Below, piece after piece: positions 19,001 to 26,491 of a stretch of DNA of 64,000 bases. The notes beneath the pieces were generated by a model. The model saw only the letters and a list, made by a program, of their open reading frames with translations, had not been told where the DNA came from and did not search any database. Each line of letters begins with the position of its first letter. The first letter of the stretch is position 1. Source of the stretch: JAWXBG01 sp044375415 (lineage in GTDB: Bacteria > Bacteroidota > Bacteroidia > Flavobacteriales_D > Sanyastnellaceae); NCBI GenBank assembly GCA_044375415.1, contig JBILMS010000007.1:21492-85491 (forward strand). Direction: 5' to 3'. The position numbers and the translations under genes are program-made.

Positions 19001-20035
19001 TTCATAGACATCGTAAATGGGCTCTCCTCCGGATTCAAAACTCACAGATAGAGATGGATTAATTCCCAAATTCGATGTGCCTCCTATGGGTTTCAAAAGA
19101 GCCGCATAATTGTATATGTGATCAAATACATCGGCAATCGCAATGCGAACATGATATACTTGACCGCATGTTACGGGGATAGTCGGATTCAACAAAGTCG
19201 AAAATCCATGTTCATTTATCATGGCAAAATCGTAGCAGTCGAACACATTTTCACAAGCAAGGTCTTCGGCGAGCATCGACCAATAAGGTATCCAATTCAC
19301 TGAGTTGATGGAATCGTTTAACGACTCGGTTGTCATGGGCAAAAGAGGATCGGAGTCCGGTACGTTGGCCAAATTCACGGATCCATTTGGATACTGGGCC
19401 GGTGCCGAATAAGGACCTGAAATACCCGGGCCTGCAACGAAGATTGAAAATACGTCGTGATAATAACAATCTCCTGCGTAACTCAAAGAACCTTCTCCAT
19501 GAATGCACGCTACAGCTCTATAAATTTCTCCTCCCGTCAATACATACTCGAATGAAAGCGTATCATTAGTTGCTAAAACATCGAATTCGATGATGCCCGG
19601 ATCAAACAAAACGGTATCCTGATAATCCCAACCAAGAATGTCCATTGCGTCTTGGCTTAATTCCAACAAATCGCTATACACCTCACCATCCTGTGCATAA
19701 AAGGGTCCTGAAAATGCCGGAGGACCATACGCATCGTAAAACTCCGGTACATCGGGGTCTGTATTTCCCGGAACCAAATAAGTAATCCATGAGTTACTGA
19801 TTCCGCAAGCCGTTTCTAATGGCATTCCGTATCCTATGGTATCGAGATTAAGAAAAAGACCTAACTGATCCTCATCTCCAAAATATTCAATATTCGAAAC
19901 TTGTGCACCCGGCTCGACCAAATACTGTAATACGAATTGCTCGGGTGTTAATGGAACATACTGAACTTGTGCACGTGTGCGCAAACTCAAAAACATCAAA
20001 AGCAGAAGGATACTATGTAGAACGAAAAAACGCAT
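16034..20035 (-). CDS. Very large secreted protein with choice-of-anchor L domain and type B (gliding) C-terminal domain
   Basis: A 1333-residue exported protein. Signal peptide about 1-22 (ends RTRAQ). Residues 28-300 resemble the choice-of-anchor L domain (QFVLQYLVEPGAQVSN, DVFSIFVAGPGISGPYSA). Then about nine SprB/Ig-like units, each carrying a motif like SGGYGQYSYLWPDGS and a Cys near its start, with spacing of about 85-95 residues. The last 90 residues are the gliding-motility type B sorting domain (IPNSFTPNEDGVNDVFGI, IYNRWGEVVY). Such proteins leave through the type IX system and are surface adhesins or motility-associated; the exact role is unknown. The promoter at 20053-20082 has both -33 and -7 boxes. 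Confidence 0.88.
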   Translation of the reverse strand: MRFFVLHSILLLLMFLSLRTRAQVQYVPLTPEQFVLQYLVEPGAQVSNIEYFGDEDQLGLFLNLDTIGYGMPLETACGISNSWITYLVPGNTDPDVPEFYDAYGPPAFSGPFYAQDGEVYSDLLELSQDAMDILGWDYQDTVLFDPGIIEFDVLATNDTLSFEYVLTGGEIYRAVACIHGEGSLSYAGDCYYHDVFSIFVAGPGISGPYSAPAQYPNGSVNLANVPDSDPLLPMTTESLNDSINSVNWIPYWSMLAEDLACENVFDCYDFAMINEHGFSTLLNPTIPVTCGQVYHVRIAIADVFDHIYNYAALLKPIGGTSNLGINPSLSVSFESGGEPIYDVYEDCNPVWINIQRSEQIPINEPDTVYLSSSGTTIEGIDFDFLPEYIIIPAGDSTYSFSLGISDDGIAEGLENMIISCSEIHNENQSCEISVSVQVWDSAEPIVAENTDVLMCSTEVLLAPELSGGYGQYSYLWPDGSTGPTYMLTNANETTSAFVVVDDVCSFQPDTIDFDLIFFDPLMVDIQLDSILYTCNTVLTINSNVSGGYGEYQYSWNPFVSMDDTNVYEYNTSLGPQMVYLTVTDECNIGTTDSVMIYTLADPVMIYNGEDTLYTNCNGQVSVTPAISGGFGPYTNFFFIGQNLQVGNSISLIPTDTLLIVVMSYDMCGQILVTPVLVLPVTEPILIDLPNNSNLSCSGITMVQPMVEGGFGNLIYQWWESGEVTSDDDISYEYYGTDPGELIFQVTDECGEFSADTTILILEFSTLELSMADSISVNCLEEVLFDYEVAGGQEPYNYSWIQDGVEISIGSELSDLTFATQETIELHISDACGQEVSDSTEVIVNNIPLEINVNQGLVYCGVSTTLNGEWTGGAGDLSFEWIVNGMVSGTDDYLNYLFTEVSNEVIWFATDLCNQVDSDTVNVQAQVLPLQIELTSELDITCGELVDVQPQIVEGAMDLEYEWYFNGVLQAETPALQGWNPGENGTLIVVVNDVCGSVDSASVDIEVLTLSLSAGLPDTLELDCASVIDLVPDQTTWTNETICSWFYNDVQISDDPSLSVDSWTQGGWVKLVLMDPCDDLFVDSCFVVVKLDSLSGSIGDYYLCEAGTIELSGETDGGNGNLEYFWNNENTEESALVLNTADDMTVEWMVQDQCGQSIIDTSTIYVYSIENEILWLDLGASGLFSVSDTSCLDCTYSWWLNDFSAEGSNIEYSYPASSDFVVMLITEISWCADTTYLYVSPPSSYFIPNSFTPNEDGVNDVFGIESIGLTNVEFTIYNRWGEVVYLTTDPKGRWTGSFMNGTFYCEDGAYVYHLKARNAQTQFIDRTGIVTLFR

Positions 20036-20052
20036 CGATTCAGTTCAGAACC

Positions 20053-20082
20053 CAAAGTTACCTTTTATTGTGTTTGCGTCAA
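20053..20082 (-). promoter_or_regulatory. Complete Bacteroidota promoter (-33 TTG, -7 TAACTTTG) of the type B protein gene
   Basis: Minus strand: TTG (plus 20080-20082), 19-base spacer, TAACTTTG (plus 20060-20053), then about 17 bases to the ATG at 20035. Spacing and both boxes match the published Bacteroidota consensus. Confidence 0.7.
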
Positions 20083-20118
20083 GACCTAAATGTTATTATT
20101 TTCAAGAACTTAGATAAT

Positions 20119-20150
20119 TTGAATTCTTTGCCCCTCCCTTTCTACTTTCG
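20119..20150 (+). promoter_or_regulatory. Promoter (-33 TTG, -7 TACTTTCG) of the hydroxyacyl-CoA dehydrogenase gene
   Basis: TTG at 20119-20121, 21-base spacer, TACTTTCG at 20143-20150 (one change from TAnnTTTG, shared with several genes here), ATG at 20171. Confidence 0.55.
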
Positions 20151-20170
20151 CAGCGGATAAAAAACAGTGT

Positions 20171-21058
20171 ATGAAAAAAATCTCAGTTGTCGGTGCCGGT
20201 ACCATGGGAAATGGCATAGCTCACGTATTTGCGCAATATGGATATGAAGTTACCCTAATCGATGTTCAACAAACTTCCTTGGACAAAGCCCTTGTTACTA
20301 TTGGTAAAAACTTAGATCGCCAAGTGACAAAAGGACAACTGGATGAGGCCGCAAAAGCAAAAACTCTTGCCAATATCACCACGACCACCGATCTTTCTAC
20401 AGGTGTGAAAAATGCAGAATTAGTTGTTGAAGCGGCAACCGAAAACATTGATCTCAAACTCAGGATTTTCGGTGAAATGGATGCACATGCCCCTGCGAAT
20501 TGCATCCTTGCTTCCAACACTTCATCGATCTCCATTACAAAAATTGCCAGTGTTACAAAACGCGCGGATAAAGTAATAGGAATGCATTTCATGAATCCTG
20601 TTCCCGTGATGAAACTTGTAGAAATCATTCGAGGCTACAACACTTCCGACGAGGTCAATAATGCGATCGTTGAAATATCGAAAACTCTGGAAAAAATTCC
20701 GGTTGAAGTAAATGACTATCCCGGATTTGTGGCCAATCGTATTTTGATGCCTATGATCAATGAAGCCATTTACACCTTATTCGAAGGGGTAGCCGGTGTT
20801 CAAGAAATTGATGAGGTAATGAAACTCGGAATGGCTCACCCAATGGGTCCTTTGCGCCTTGCCGACTTCATTGGCCTCGACGTATGTTTATCTATCCTTC
20901 GCGTACTTCACGATGGTTTCGGGAATCCGAAATACGCACCATGCCCCTTGTTGGTAAACATGGTAACAGCCGGTAAACTTGGTAATAAATCGGGAGAAGG
21001 TTTTTACGAATACAGCGATCCGAAAAATCCTCAAGTGTCAAAAACGTTTGTGAAGTAG
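20171..21058 (+). CDS. 3-hydroxybutyryl-CoA (3-hydroxyacyl-CoA) dehydrogenase
   Basis: A 295-residue NAD(P)-dependent enzyme. Seen: Rossmann motif VVGAGTMGNGIA at residues 6-17, SNTSSI at 115-120, and the active-site stretch GMHFMNPVPVMKLVE with H139 and N142, followed by the C-terminal helical domain (FVANRILMPMINEA). It oxidises or reduces 3-hydroxyacyl-CoA in fatty acid/butyrate metabolism. Length about 295 points to the short Hbd/PaaH type rather than the fused FadB type. It stands alone; the neighbouring DUF5606 gene converges on it. Confidence 0.93.
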   Translation: MKKISVVGAGTMGNGIAHVFAQYGYEVTLIDVQQTSLDKALVTIGKNLDRQVTKGQLDEAAKAKTLANITTTTDLSTGVKNAELVVEAATENIDLKLRIFGEMDAHAPANCILASNTSSISITKIASVTKRADKVIGMHFMNPVPVMKLVEIIRGYNTSDEVNNAIVEISKTLEKIPVEVNDYPGFVANRILMPMINEAIYTLFEGVAGVQEIDEVMKLGMAHPMGPLRLADFIGLDVCLSILRVLHDGFGNPKYAPCPLLVNMVTAGKLGNKSGEGFYEYSDPKNPQVSKTFVK

Positions 21059-21066
21059 GTTCAAGT

Positions 21067-21507
21067 TTATTCGCCTTCTTTCTCTTCTACTTCTTCGGTT
21101 TCTTCTGTCTCTTCAACAAATTCCAACATGTTGTTCTGTTGAAGAAGATTGTACCATGTAAACAATTTCTTCAGATCCGAATCGTATACGCGTTCACGCG
21201 CATAACCGGGAAGAATTTTATCCATCGCATCCCGAAGAATTTTGCTCTCAGATTTTCCCTCCGGAGCCGGTCCACCCTCGTAAATTCCCTTCATGCTTTC
21301 GAGCACCTTTCTCAAAGGAACATCCTCTTCGTCGGTAAACATGCTTATATCACCCAAAGAACTTACCTTTTGAGAATTATGAATCGGGTGCTTTTTGCCA
21401 TCCAATAGTGATTCTCCTACTACAGCCGTTTTTCCACCGCCTGTGAGTTTGAATAAACCCGGTTTGCCACTTACTGAAATTATCTTCTGTAAATTTATCT
21501 TCTCCAT
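21067..21507 (-). CDS. DUF5606 family protein
   Basis: A 146-residue cytoplasmic protein with the DUF5606 pattern: MEKINLQKIISVSGKPGLFKL, then VGESLLDGKKHPIHN, a helical middle, and a Glu-rich tail (EETEETEEVEEKEGE). The ATG at 21507 is chosen over a longer frame from 21615 because a promoter word TACTTTTG sits between them at 21533-21526 and because the family starts with this ISVSGKPGLF segment. The function is unknown; the family is confined to Bacteroidota. It converges with the hydroxyacyl-CoA dehydrogenase gene, 8 bp apart. Confidence 0.85.
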   Translation of the reverse strand: MEKINLQKIISVSGKPGLFKLTGGGKTAVVGESLLDGKKHPIHNSQKVSSLGDISMFTDEEDVPLRKVLESMKGIYEGGPAPEGKSESKILRDAMDKILPGYARERVYDSDLKKLFTWYNLLQQNNMLEFVEETEETEEVEEKEGE

Positions 21508-21525
21508 GTTGCTGTTTTGAGGCCG

Positions 21526-21533
21526 CAAAAGTA
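21526..21533 (-). promoter_or_regulatory. -7 promoter element of the DUF5606 gene
   Basis: TACTTTTG on the minus strand, perfect TAnnTTTG, about 18 bases before the ATG at 21507; it rules out the longer upstream start. Confidence 0.5.
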
Positions 21534-21630
21534 GAAGACTGAAGACAATATCACACTTGTTATTGATACGATTTTCGCCCTCACTGTAATCACCTGATAT
21601 TAGTGCCCTTAGCAAAAGAACCCACCCAGT

Positions 21631-22107
21631 CTATGTAGTATCTCCGCTCTTTAATTCAGAAAAAGGGGGGATTTCCTTCAAAAAAACAAAGGTTGATTTC
21701 ATATGGTCGATCTTGCAGAAATAATGGAACAGACCGTTGGAAATTAGTAAGTAAGGAGCCTTTATACTTGCATTGTAACGGGCCGCTTGGTCAAAGACAC
21801 CTTGATTTATCGCTATTTCAGGTGCTTTACATTCACAAACTACCAAAGGGTGACCTGTTCGGTCGTAGACCACCAGATCGGTCCGTTGCGCCAATCCATT
21901 CACATGTACCAATCGCTCAAGTGCCATTAGAGACGAGGGGTACTTTAAATCCTCAATTAAAAATTTTATTAAATGCTGTCGAACCCATTCTTCGGGCGTT
22001 AGAACCAACCATTTCTTGCGTATTTCGTCAAATATTTCCACACCAATTCCCTCATTTCGTAAACGAAATGAGTAGGTCGGGAATGATAGTGTGGATAAAG
22101 TATTCAA
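21631..22107 (-). CDS. HsdR N-terminal-like (type I restriction R subunit N-domain) stand-alone protein
   Basis: A 158-residue protein that carries only the nuclease-like N-terminal domain of HsdR: LTPEEWVRQHLIKFLIEDL, then RTDLVVYDRTGHPLVVCECKAP, where D..., E and K in the xVxECKAP part form a PD-(D/E)xK site, and QAARYNASI. The best start is a TTG at 22105-22107, which leaves the usual short N-terminus before FPTYSFRLR. No HsdS or HsdM is near; such orphan genes sit by holA in many flavobacteria and are probably housekeeping, not restriction. It is divergent from the AMP nucleosidase gene with 38 bp between. Confidence 0.85.
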   Translation of the reverse strand: MNTLSTLSFPTYSFRLRNEGIGVEIFDEIRKKWLVLTPEEWVRQHLIKFLIEDLKYPSSLMALERLVHVNGLAQRTDLVVYDRTGHPLVVCECKAPEIAINQGVFDQAARYNASIKAPYLLISNGLFHYFCKIDHMKSTFVFLKEIPPFSELKSGDTT

Positions 22108-22126
22108 ACCGGTGGCTAAAATGAGG

Positions 22127-22134
22127 CATCTTTG
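22127..22134 (+). promoter_or_regulatory. Possible -7 element of the AMP nucleosidase-holA unit
   Basis: CATCTTTG has one mismatch to TAnnTTTG and ends 11 bases before the ATG at 22146. Confidence 0.25.
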
Positions 22135-22145
22135 GACACGCTAAG

Positions 22146-22919
22146 ATGGAAACAAAAGAAGAAATTGTCAGAAACTGGCTTCCCAGATATACGGGAACCG
22201 AATTGGAGGCTTTTTCGAAGTACCTCCTGCTAACCAATTTTGACGGTTACGTCAAGAAATTTGCCGAATGGCACAATGTACCGGTATTAGGTCAGGGAAA
22301 AGCTATGACCACGGCGACGGCGAATGGCATTACCATGATCAACTTTGGTATGGGAAGTGCCAATGCCGCCACTATCATGGACTTGCTTACTGCCATTACT
22401 CCTAAAGCCGTCCTTTTCCTTGGTAAATGCGGCGGTTTAAAAAAGAAAAATAAGATCGGAGATCTGGTATTGCCTATTGCCGCCATCCGGGGTGAAGGTA
22501 CCAGCGACGATTATTTTCCACCGGAAGTACCCGCATTACCTGCTTTTACATTGCAACGAGCGGTTTCATCGACCATTCGAGACCATAGCCTCGACTATTG
22601 GACCGGTACTGTTTATACGACCAACCGCAGAGTTTGGGAACACGACGAAAAATTTAAAGAATACCTCAGGGAAATTAGAGCAATGGCCATTGATATGGAA
22701 ACGGCCACTTTATTTTCGGTCGGGTTTGCCAATAAAATTCCAATCGGGGCACTCCTGCTTGTTAGCGATCAACCTATGATTCCGCAAGGTGTCAAAACTT
22801 CGGAAAGTGATCTCGTTGTTACTAGTTCTTTTGTGGACGAACACATCAAAATAGGCATCGACGCATTAAACGAAATCCGGGAAGAAGGTAGATCGGTTAA
22901 ACACCTTCGTTGGGAATAA
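22146..22919 (+). CDS. amn: AMP nucleosidase
   Basis: A 257-residue member of the nucleoside phosphorylase superfamily, of the short AMP nucleosidase type found in Bacteroidota. Seen: RNWLPRYTGTELEAF at the start, the glycine-rich base-binding run INFGMGSANAATIMDLL, FLGKCGGLKKK, and the superfamily motif AIDMETATLFSVGFAN containing the ribose-binding ME pair. It splits AMP into adenine and ribose 5-phosphate. holA follows 10 bp later on the same strand. Confidence 0.9.
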   Translation: METKEEIVRNWLPRYTGTELEAFSKYLLLTNFDGYVKKFAEWHNVPVLGQGKAMTTATANGITMINFGMGSANAATIMDLLTAITPKAVLFLGKCGGLKKKNKIGDLVLPIAAIRGEGTSDDYFPPEVPALPAFTLQRAVSSTIRDHSLDYWTGTVYTTNRRVWEHDEKFKEYLREIRAMAIDMETATLFSVGFANKIPIGALLLVSDQPMIPQGVKTSESDLVVTSSFVDEHIKIGIDALNEIREEGRSVKHLRWE

Positions 22920-22929
22920 GAATTCTATT

Positions 22930-23940
22930 ATGGAGCATTTGCGAATCATCAGAGACCTCGAACTGAAAAATTTTCGCCCTGTTTATTTTCTTATGGGTGA
23001 AGAACCCTACTTCATTGATCTGATCACAGATTACATAGATAAACATGTATTGAACGAAGCTGAAAAATCGTTTTGTCAGAGCATTGTATATGGACGTGAT
23101 GTAGATATGCAGGCGGTCGTTAATATATCCAAGGCCTATCCCATGATGGGTGATCGCCAAGTAGTGATCGTGCGAGAAGCTCAGGATATGAAAGACTGGA
23201 AAAATGAGGATGAAATGACCTCACTTGAAAATTACCTTAAAAACCCCACTCCTTCTACTTTGCTTGTTTTTGCTTACAAAGGAAAAACGATTGACAAAAG
23301 GAAAAAACTCTACAAGTCTTTAGATAAATACGGAATCGCTTTTGAATCGGCAAAAATTAAAGATTACAAGCTGGCAGAATGGATTGAAAAATATGTTGCT
23401 GAACATGGCTACAAAATCAAACCGGATGCATCAAATATGCTCGCCGAATATCTTGGTACAAACCTAAGCAAAGTGGTAAATGAGTTGAATAAACTCGCGA
23501 TTATACTACCCGCCGGAAGCCTCATTACACCTGAAATAATTGAGCAAAATATTGGTATCTCTAAAGACTATAATACCTGGGAACTCAATGGGGCCCTTTC
23601 CAAAAAAGATATCAAAAAGGCCAATATGATCATCAATTATTTTGAAGCAAATCCAAAGGAAAATCCGGTTCAAAAAGTACTGCCTGGATTGTATTCGCAT
23701 TTTTCAAAGATCTTGATGTATCAATCATTAAAAAACAAAAGTGATGCTTCAAAAGAGCTTGGGATAAATCCGTACGCTCTTAATGATATGAAACAAGCTG
23801 CTTCAAATTATGCTCCGGCTAAACTGGAAAGAATACTTTCTTATTTGCGAGAAACCGACAAAAAAACAAAAGGTGTCGACAACTACTCCATAGAAAATGG
23901 TGATCTAATGAAAGAACTTGTTTTTAAAATTCTTCATTAA
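22930..23940 (+). CDS. holA: DNA polymerase III subunit delta
   Basis: A 336-residue clamp-loader subunit. Seen: PVYFLMGEEPYFIDLITDYI near residue 17, the conserved helical domain II (PSTLLVFAYKGKTIDKRK), and the collar domain ending LSYLRETDKKTKGVD. It binds and opens the sliding clamp as part of the DnaX complex. Length fits HolA of Bacteroidota (330-340). It follows amn closely and is followed 20 bp later by a small exported protein gene. Confidence 0.93.
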   Translation: MEHLRIIRDLELKNFRPVYFLMGEEPYFIDLITDYIDKHVLNEAEKSFCQSIVYGRDVDMQAVVNISKAYPMMGDRQVVIVREAQDMKDWKNEDEMTSLENYLKNPTPSTLLVFAYKGKTIDKRKKLYKSLDKYGIAFESAKIKDYKLAEWIEKYVAEHGYKIKPDASNMLAEYLGTNLSKVVNELNKLAIILPAGSLITPEIIEQNIGISKDYNTWELNGALSKKDIKKANMIINYFEANPKENPVQKVLPGLYSHFSKILMYQSLKNKSDASKELGINPYALNDMKQAASNYAPAKLERILSYLRETDKKTKGVDNYSIENGDLMKELVFKILH

Positions 23941-23960
23941 CAAAAAGCGAAACTGATACT

Positions 23961-24584
23961 TTGAAAAATCATTCGGCAAAAATTAGGGCAGCTGCAATCA
24001 TCTTTTTCACTTTTTCAGCATTAATTGGTAAAGCAGAAGTACCCTCTGCATCTTGTTTTTATTATTTTTCTCTAGCGTACTCTTCATTAACAATAGGAAA
24101 CTCATCTGAAATAAGTATTTTCGGAAAGGAGGAAGTACAACAGTCATCCAATAATGTCATACTTTTTAGAAATGTAAAGCTACGTTATCGGAACCCGGAG
24201 ATTAAAGTTATCCAACCTTCCGAAAAACAGTCCGCACTTTATACCATCGAAAAAAACAATGTTGAATTCCCTAAGCTTACCGATATTGAAATTTGTTCGA
24301 GAGCACGATCGGACGCCGAAAATTTTCACGGAAAAAAAACCGCTTACTTCATTGGAGGAATTATTTTCGGGCCACTTGCCATCTTGAATGCAGCCGCAAT
24401 AAAACATCGCCCATCTCAAGGTAATCTCACTCCTGTAATGTCCGAAAGCAAAGAATTTTTCGAAGATCCAACTTACAAAGCTTGTTACAATAGAAGAGCC
24501 AAATGGATTCTTGTCAAAGAAGCATCAATAGGGACTATCTTATGGTCTATTTTGGGAAGTGCTTTGATTGTGGCCTTTAAGTAA
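23961..24584 (+). CDS. Exported membrane-associated protein of unknown function
   Basis: A 207-residue protein that I do not recognise. It begins at a TTG (23961), giving a signal peptide to about residue 25 (AAAIIFFTFSALIGKAEV). A central stretch of charged and beta-prone sequence follows (to 120), then EICSRARSDAENFHGKKTAY, a glycine-rich membrane segment (FIGGIIFGPLAILNAAAI about 134-151) and a C-terminal membrane segment (about 190-206). This D-A-x-x-Y/F plus glycine-rich helix pattern occurs in small envelope proteins of Bacteroidota, but no function is known to me. It follows holA by 20 bp; co-transcription is possible. No ATG fits a start with signal peptide. Confidence 0.65.
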   Translation: MKNHSAKIRAAAIIFFTFSALIGKAEVPSASCFYYFSLAYSSLTIGNSSEISIFGKEEVQQSSNNVILFRNVKLRYRNPEIKVIQPSEKQSALYTIEKNNVEFPKLTDIEICSRARSDAENFHGKKTAYFIGGIIFGPLAILNAAAIKHRPSQGNLTPVMSESKEFFEDPTYKACYNRRAKWILVKEASIGTILWSILGSALIVAFK

Positions 24585-24595
24585 GTTTGTTCTTT

Positions 24596-25381
24596 TTAAA
24601 CCGTATCACCTACTGAGACTACCGTTCCATTATTCTCAGAAAAAAAATAAGAACCGAAAAAGACCTGATTCCCTTCTTTTCGGAATTCATTTAGTGTACG
24701 AAGAGGTTCCTTGGAATATTCTCCCGTTAAAGGATCTAGATTAGGAACTTGACATCTCCCACATCTCTTTAAAAATGAAAATTGATACTTCTCGTTGCCA
24801 AAGTGAGTCAATTCATCTTCGCCATAAGCATCAATTGAATCGATGATGATGTTTGGCCTGAAGCGAATCCATTCCAAATCTTGTCCAACTCTCTCTATCA
24901 GGTTCCGGTGAGAAGATTCACTAATAACCAAATACGGCGAAGAATCGGCAAAGGAAACATTGATCTTATTTGGATAATTGCCCACTAGTCTCGGACGTGC
25001 AGAAGGATCTTTCATCCATACTAGAGAGCACTTTACACCAATTATTTCTGAGAAAAGATTATTGTACTCATTTCCCATATTTACGGCCTCCACATGATCA
25101 TCCCAAATAACTACCTCGATTTTTTCTCCAATGATATCCGTGGAGAGCTCGACGAAAAATTTCTCGTGATCGGCATGAGTAATTTGAATCTTACCTGCTG
25201 CATCTTTCAACCGAAATCTTGTCAACTCCGGAAACTCTCGTTGTGAAATAAATCGTCCCGAGGAATCTACCAACATGAAACAGCGATCACCCTCAAAACC
25301 CGTGGCTCCGATCCTTGCTTGATTTACCTCAATCCCGGGAAATCCCTTGACCGGATACAAAATGATATGTCGTATCTGCAT
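24596..25381 (-). CDS. MOSC domain protein (N-terminal beta-barrel plus MOSC)
   Basis: A 261-residue protein. Residues 1-110 are the MOSC N-terminal beta barrel (ILYPVKGFPGIEVNQARI, GFEGDRCFMLVD); 115-261 the MOSC domain with the conserved molybdenum-ligand type cysteine in FLKRCGRCQVPNLDP (about residue 207). The family includes mARC/YcbX proteins that reduce N-hydroxylated compounds such as 6-hydroxylaminopurine using Moco. No ferredoxin domain is fused at the end, unlike YcbX of E. coli. Good promoter boxes lie upstream. Confidence 0.9.
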   Translation of the reverse strand: MQIRHIILYPVKGFPGIEVNQARIGATGFEGDRCFMLVDSSGRFISQREFPELTRFRLKDAAGKIQITHADHEKFFVELSTDIIGEKIEVVIWDDHVEAVNMGNEYNNLFSEIIGVKCSLVWMKDPSARPRLVGNYPNKINVSFADSSPYLVISESSHRNLIERVGQDLEWIRFRPNIIIDSIDAYGEDELTHFGNEKYQFSFLKRCGRCQVPNLDPLTGEYSKEPLRTLNEFRKEGNQVFFGSYFFSENNGTVVSVGDTV

Positions 25382-25399
25382 AAAATGAATTTAACATGA

Positions 25400-25428
25400 C
25401 GAATCTAAGCCCGTAGATGGGCTCTCAA
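25400..25428 (-). promoter_or_regulatory. Promoter of the MOSC gene with a small palindrome in the spacer
   Basis: Minus strand: TTG (plus 25426-25428), 18-base spacer, TAGATTCG (plus 25407-25400), then 18 bases to the ATG. The spacer is nearly all an inverted repeat AGCCC-atctac-GGGCT (25408-25423), possibly an operator. Confidence 0.5.
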
Positions 25429-25443
25429 TAGCACCTATCGAAG

Positions 25444-25451
25444 TAATTTCG
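25444..25451 (+). promoter_or_regulatory. Probable -7 element of hemE, four bases before its ATG
   Basis: TAATTTCG (TAnnTTTG with one change) ends at 25451, and the hemE ATG is at 25456. This is the same spacing as at pyrE and would give a leaderless message. Confidence 0.35.
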
Positions 25452-25455
25452 CCAC

Positions 25456-26481
25456 ATGAATGAATTTAAAAATGATCTAATCCTTCGCGCCGCCCGAGGA
25501 GAAGCCGTTTCGAGACCTCCTGTTTGGGTGATGAGACAGGCGGGAAGAGTTCTTCCTGAATATCGTAAAACCCGCGAACAAGCAGGAAGCTTTAAAAAAT
25601 TGGTCACCACTCCGGAATTAGCCTGCGAAGTGACCATTCAGCCAGTTGATATACTAGGGGTGGATGCAGCCATCATCTTTTCCGACATTTTAGTTATTCC
25701 CGAAGCGCTCGGATTGCCCTACGAAATGGAGGAAGGAAGAGGTCCTTGGTTTAAAAATACTATTCAGACGGAAGCAGACTTTAAAAAACTCTCCGCCAAT
25801 GACATCGCCGATAGACTCTCGTATGTTTCAGAAGCCTTGCGCCTCACCAAATCCGCATTGAACGGCAGAGTGCCCCTTATTGGATTTGCAGGAGCTCCGT
25901 GGACTGTATTCTGTTATATGACCGAGGGGAAGGGAAGCAAAGAGTTCGGCCTTGCGCGCCGTATGCTACTTGAGAATCCGAGATTGGCACATGACTTGCT
26001 AAGCCTCATCACCGAAGCGACCATTCGCTACCTAAAAATTCAAATACAGGCCGGTGCCAACATTGTGCAGGTTTTTGATTCGTGGGCGGGCGTACTCAGT
26101 AAAAATTTGTATAAAGAATTTGCCATTCCATACTTGAAAAAAATAGCCTCAGAAATCAACGAAGTGCCTTTGACGATATTCGCAAAGGGTGGCTGGTATG
26201 TGATGGATGAACTAGCTGCTTTGCCCTGTCGTACCTTGGGTCTAGATTGGCAGGTAGACCCCATTTGGGCTCGACAAAAGGTGGGCAATTCCAAGACTTT
26301 ACAAGGGAATTTGGACCCCGCAGTACTCTACGGAGACTTCGGTAAAATCCGAAAAGAAACCCAAGAAATGCTTAAGAATTTCGGTAGTCAAAACTATATT
26401 GCTAACTTGGGCCACGGAGTTTACCCCGATATCAAACCTGATAACCTCAAGTGTTTTATTGAAACCATTCAATCATCATAA
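25456..26481 (+). CDS. hemE: Uroporphyrinogen decarboxylase
   Basis: A 341-residue haem-synthesis enzyme removing four acetate carboxyl groups of uroporphyrinogen III. Seen: signature PPVWVMRQAGRVLPEYR near residue 21, IIFSDILVIPEALG with the catalytic aspartate, GFAGAPWTVFCYM (second signature), and QGNLDPAVLYG with the C-terminal GHGVYPDI. Length is normal for the family. The OmpA-like gene starts 10 bp after its stop, so read-through transcription is possible. Confidence 0.96.
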   Translation: MNEFKNDLILRAARGEAVSRPPVWVMRQAGRVLPEYRKTREQAGSFKKLVTTPELACEVTIQPVDILGVDAAIIFSDILVIPEALGLPYEMEEGRGPWFKNTIQTEADFKKLSANDIADRLSYVSEALRLTKSALNGRVPLIGFAGAPWTVFCYMTEGKGSKEFGLARRMLLENPRLAHDLLSLITEATIRYLKIQIQAGANIVQVFDSWAGVLSKNLYKEFAIPYLKKIASEINEVPLTIFAKGGWYVMDELAALPCRTLGLDWQVDPIWARQKVGNSKTLQGNLDPAVLYGDFGKIRKETQEMLKNFGSQNYIANLGHGVYPDIKPDNLKCFIETIQSS

Positions 26482-26491
26482 TTTAAGATTC

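Noticed and set aside
21631..22107. A restriction-modification system suggested by the HsdR-like protein
   Set aside because: Only the HsdR N-domain is present; no HsdM, HsdS or helicase; flavobacteria keep this gene as an orphan beside holA.
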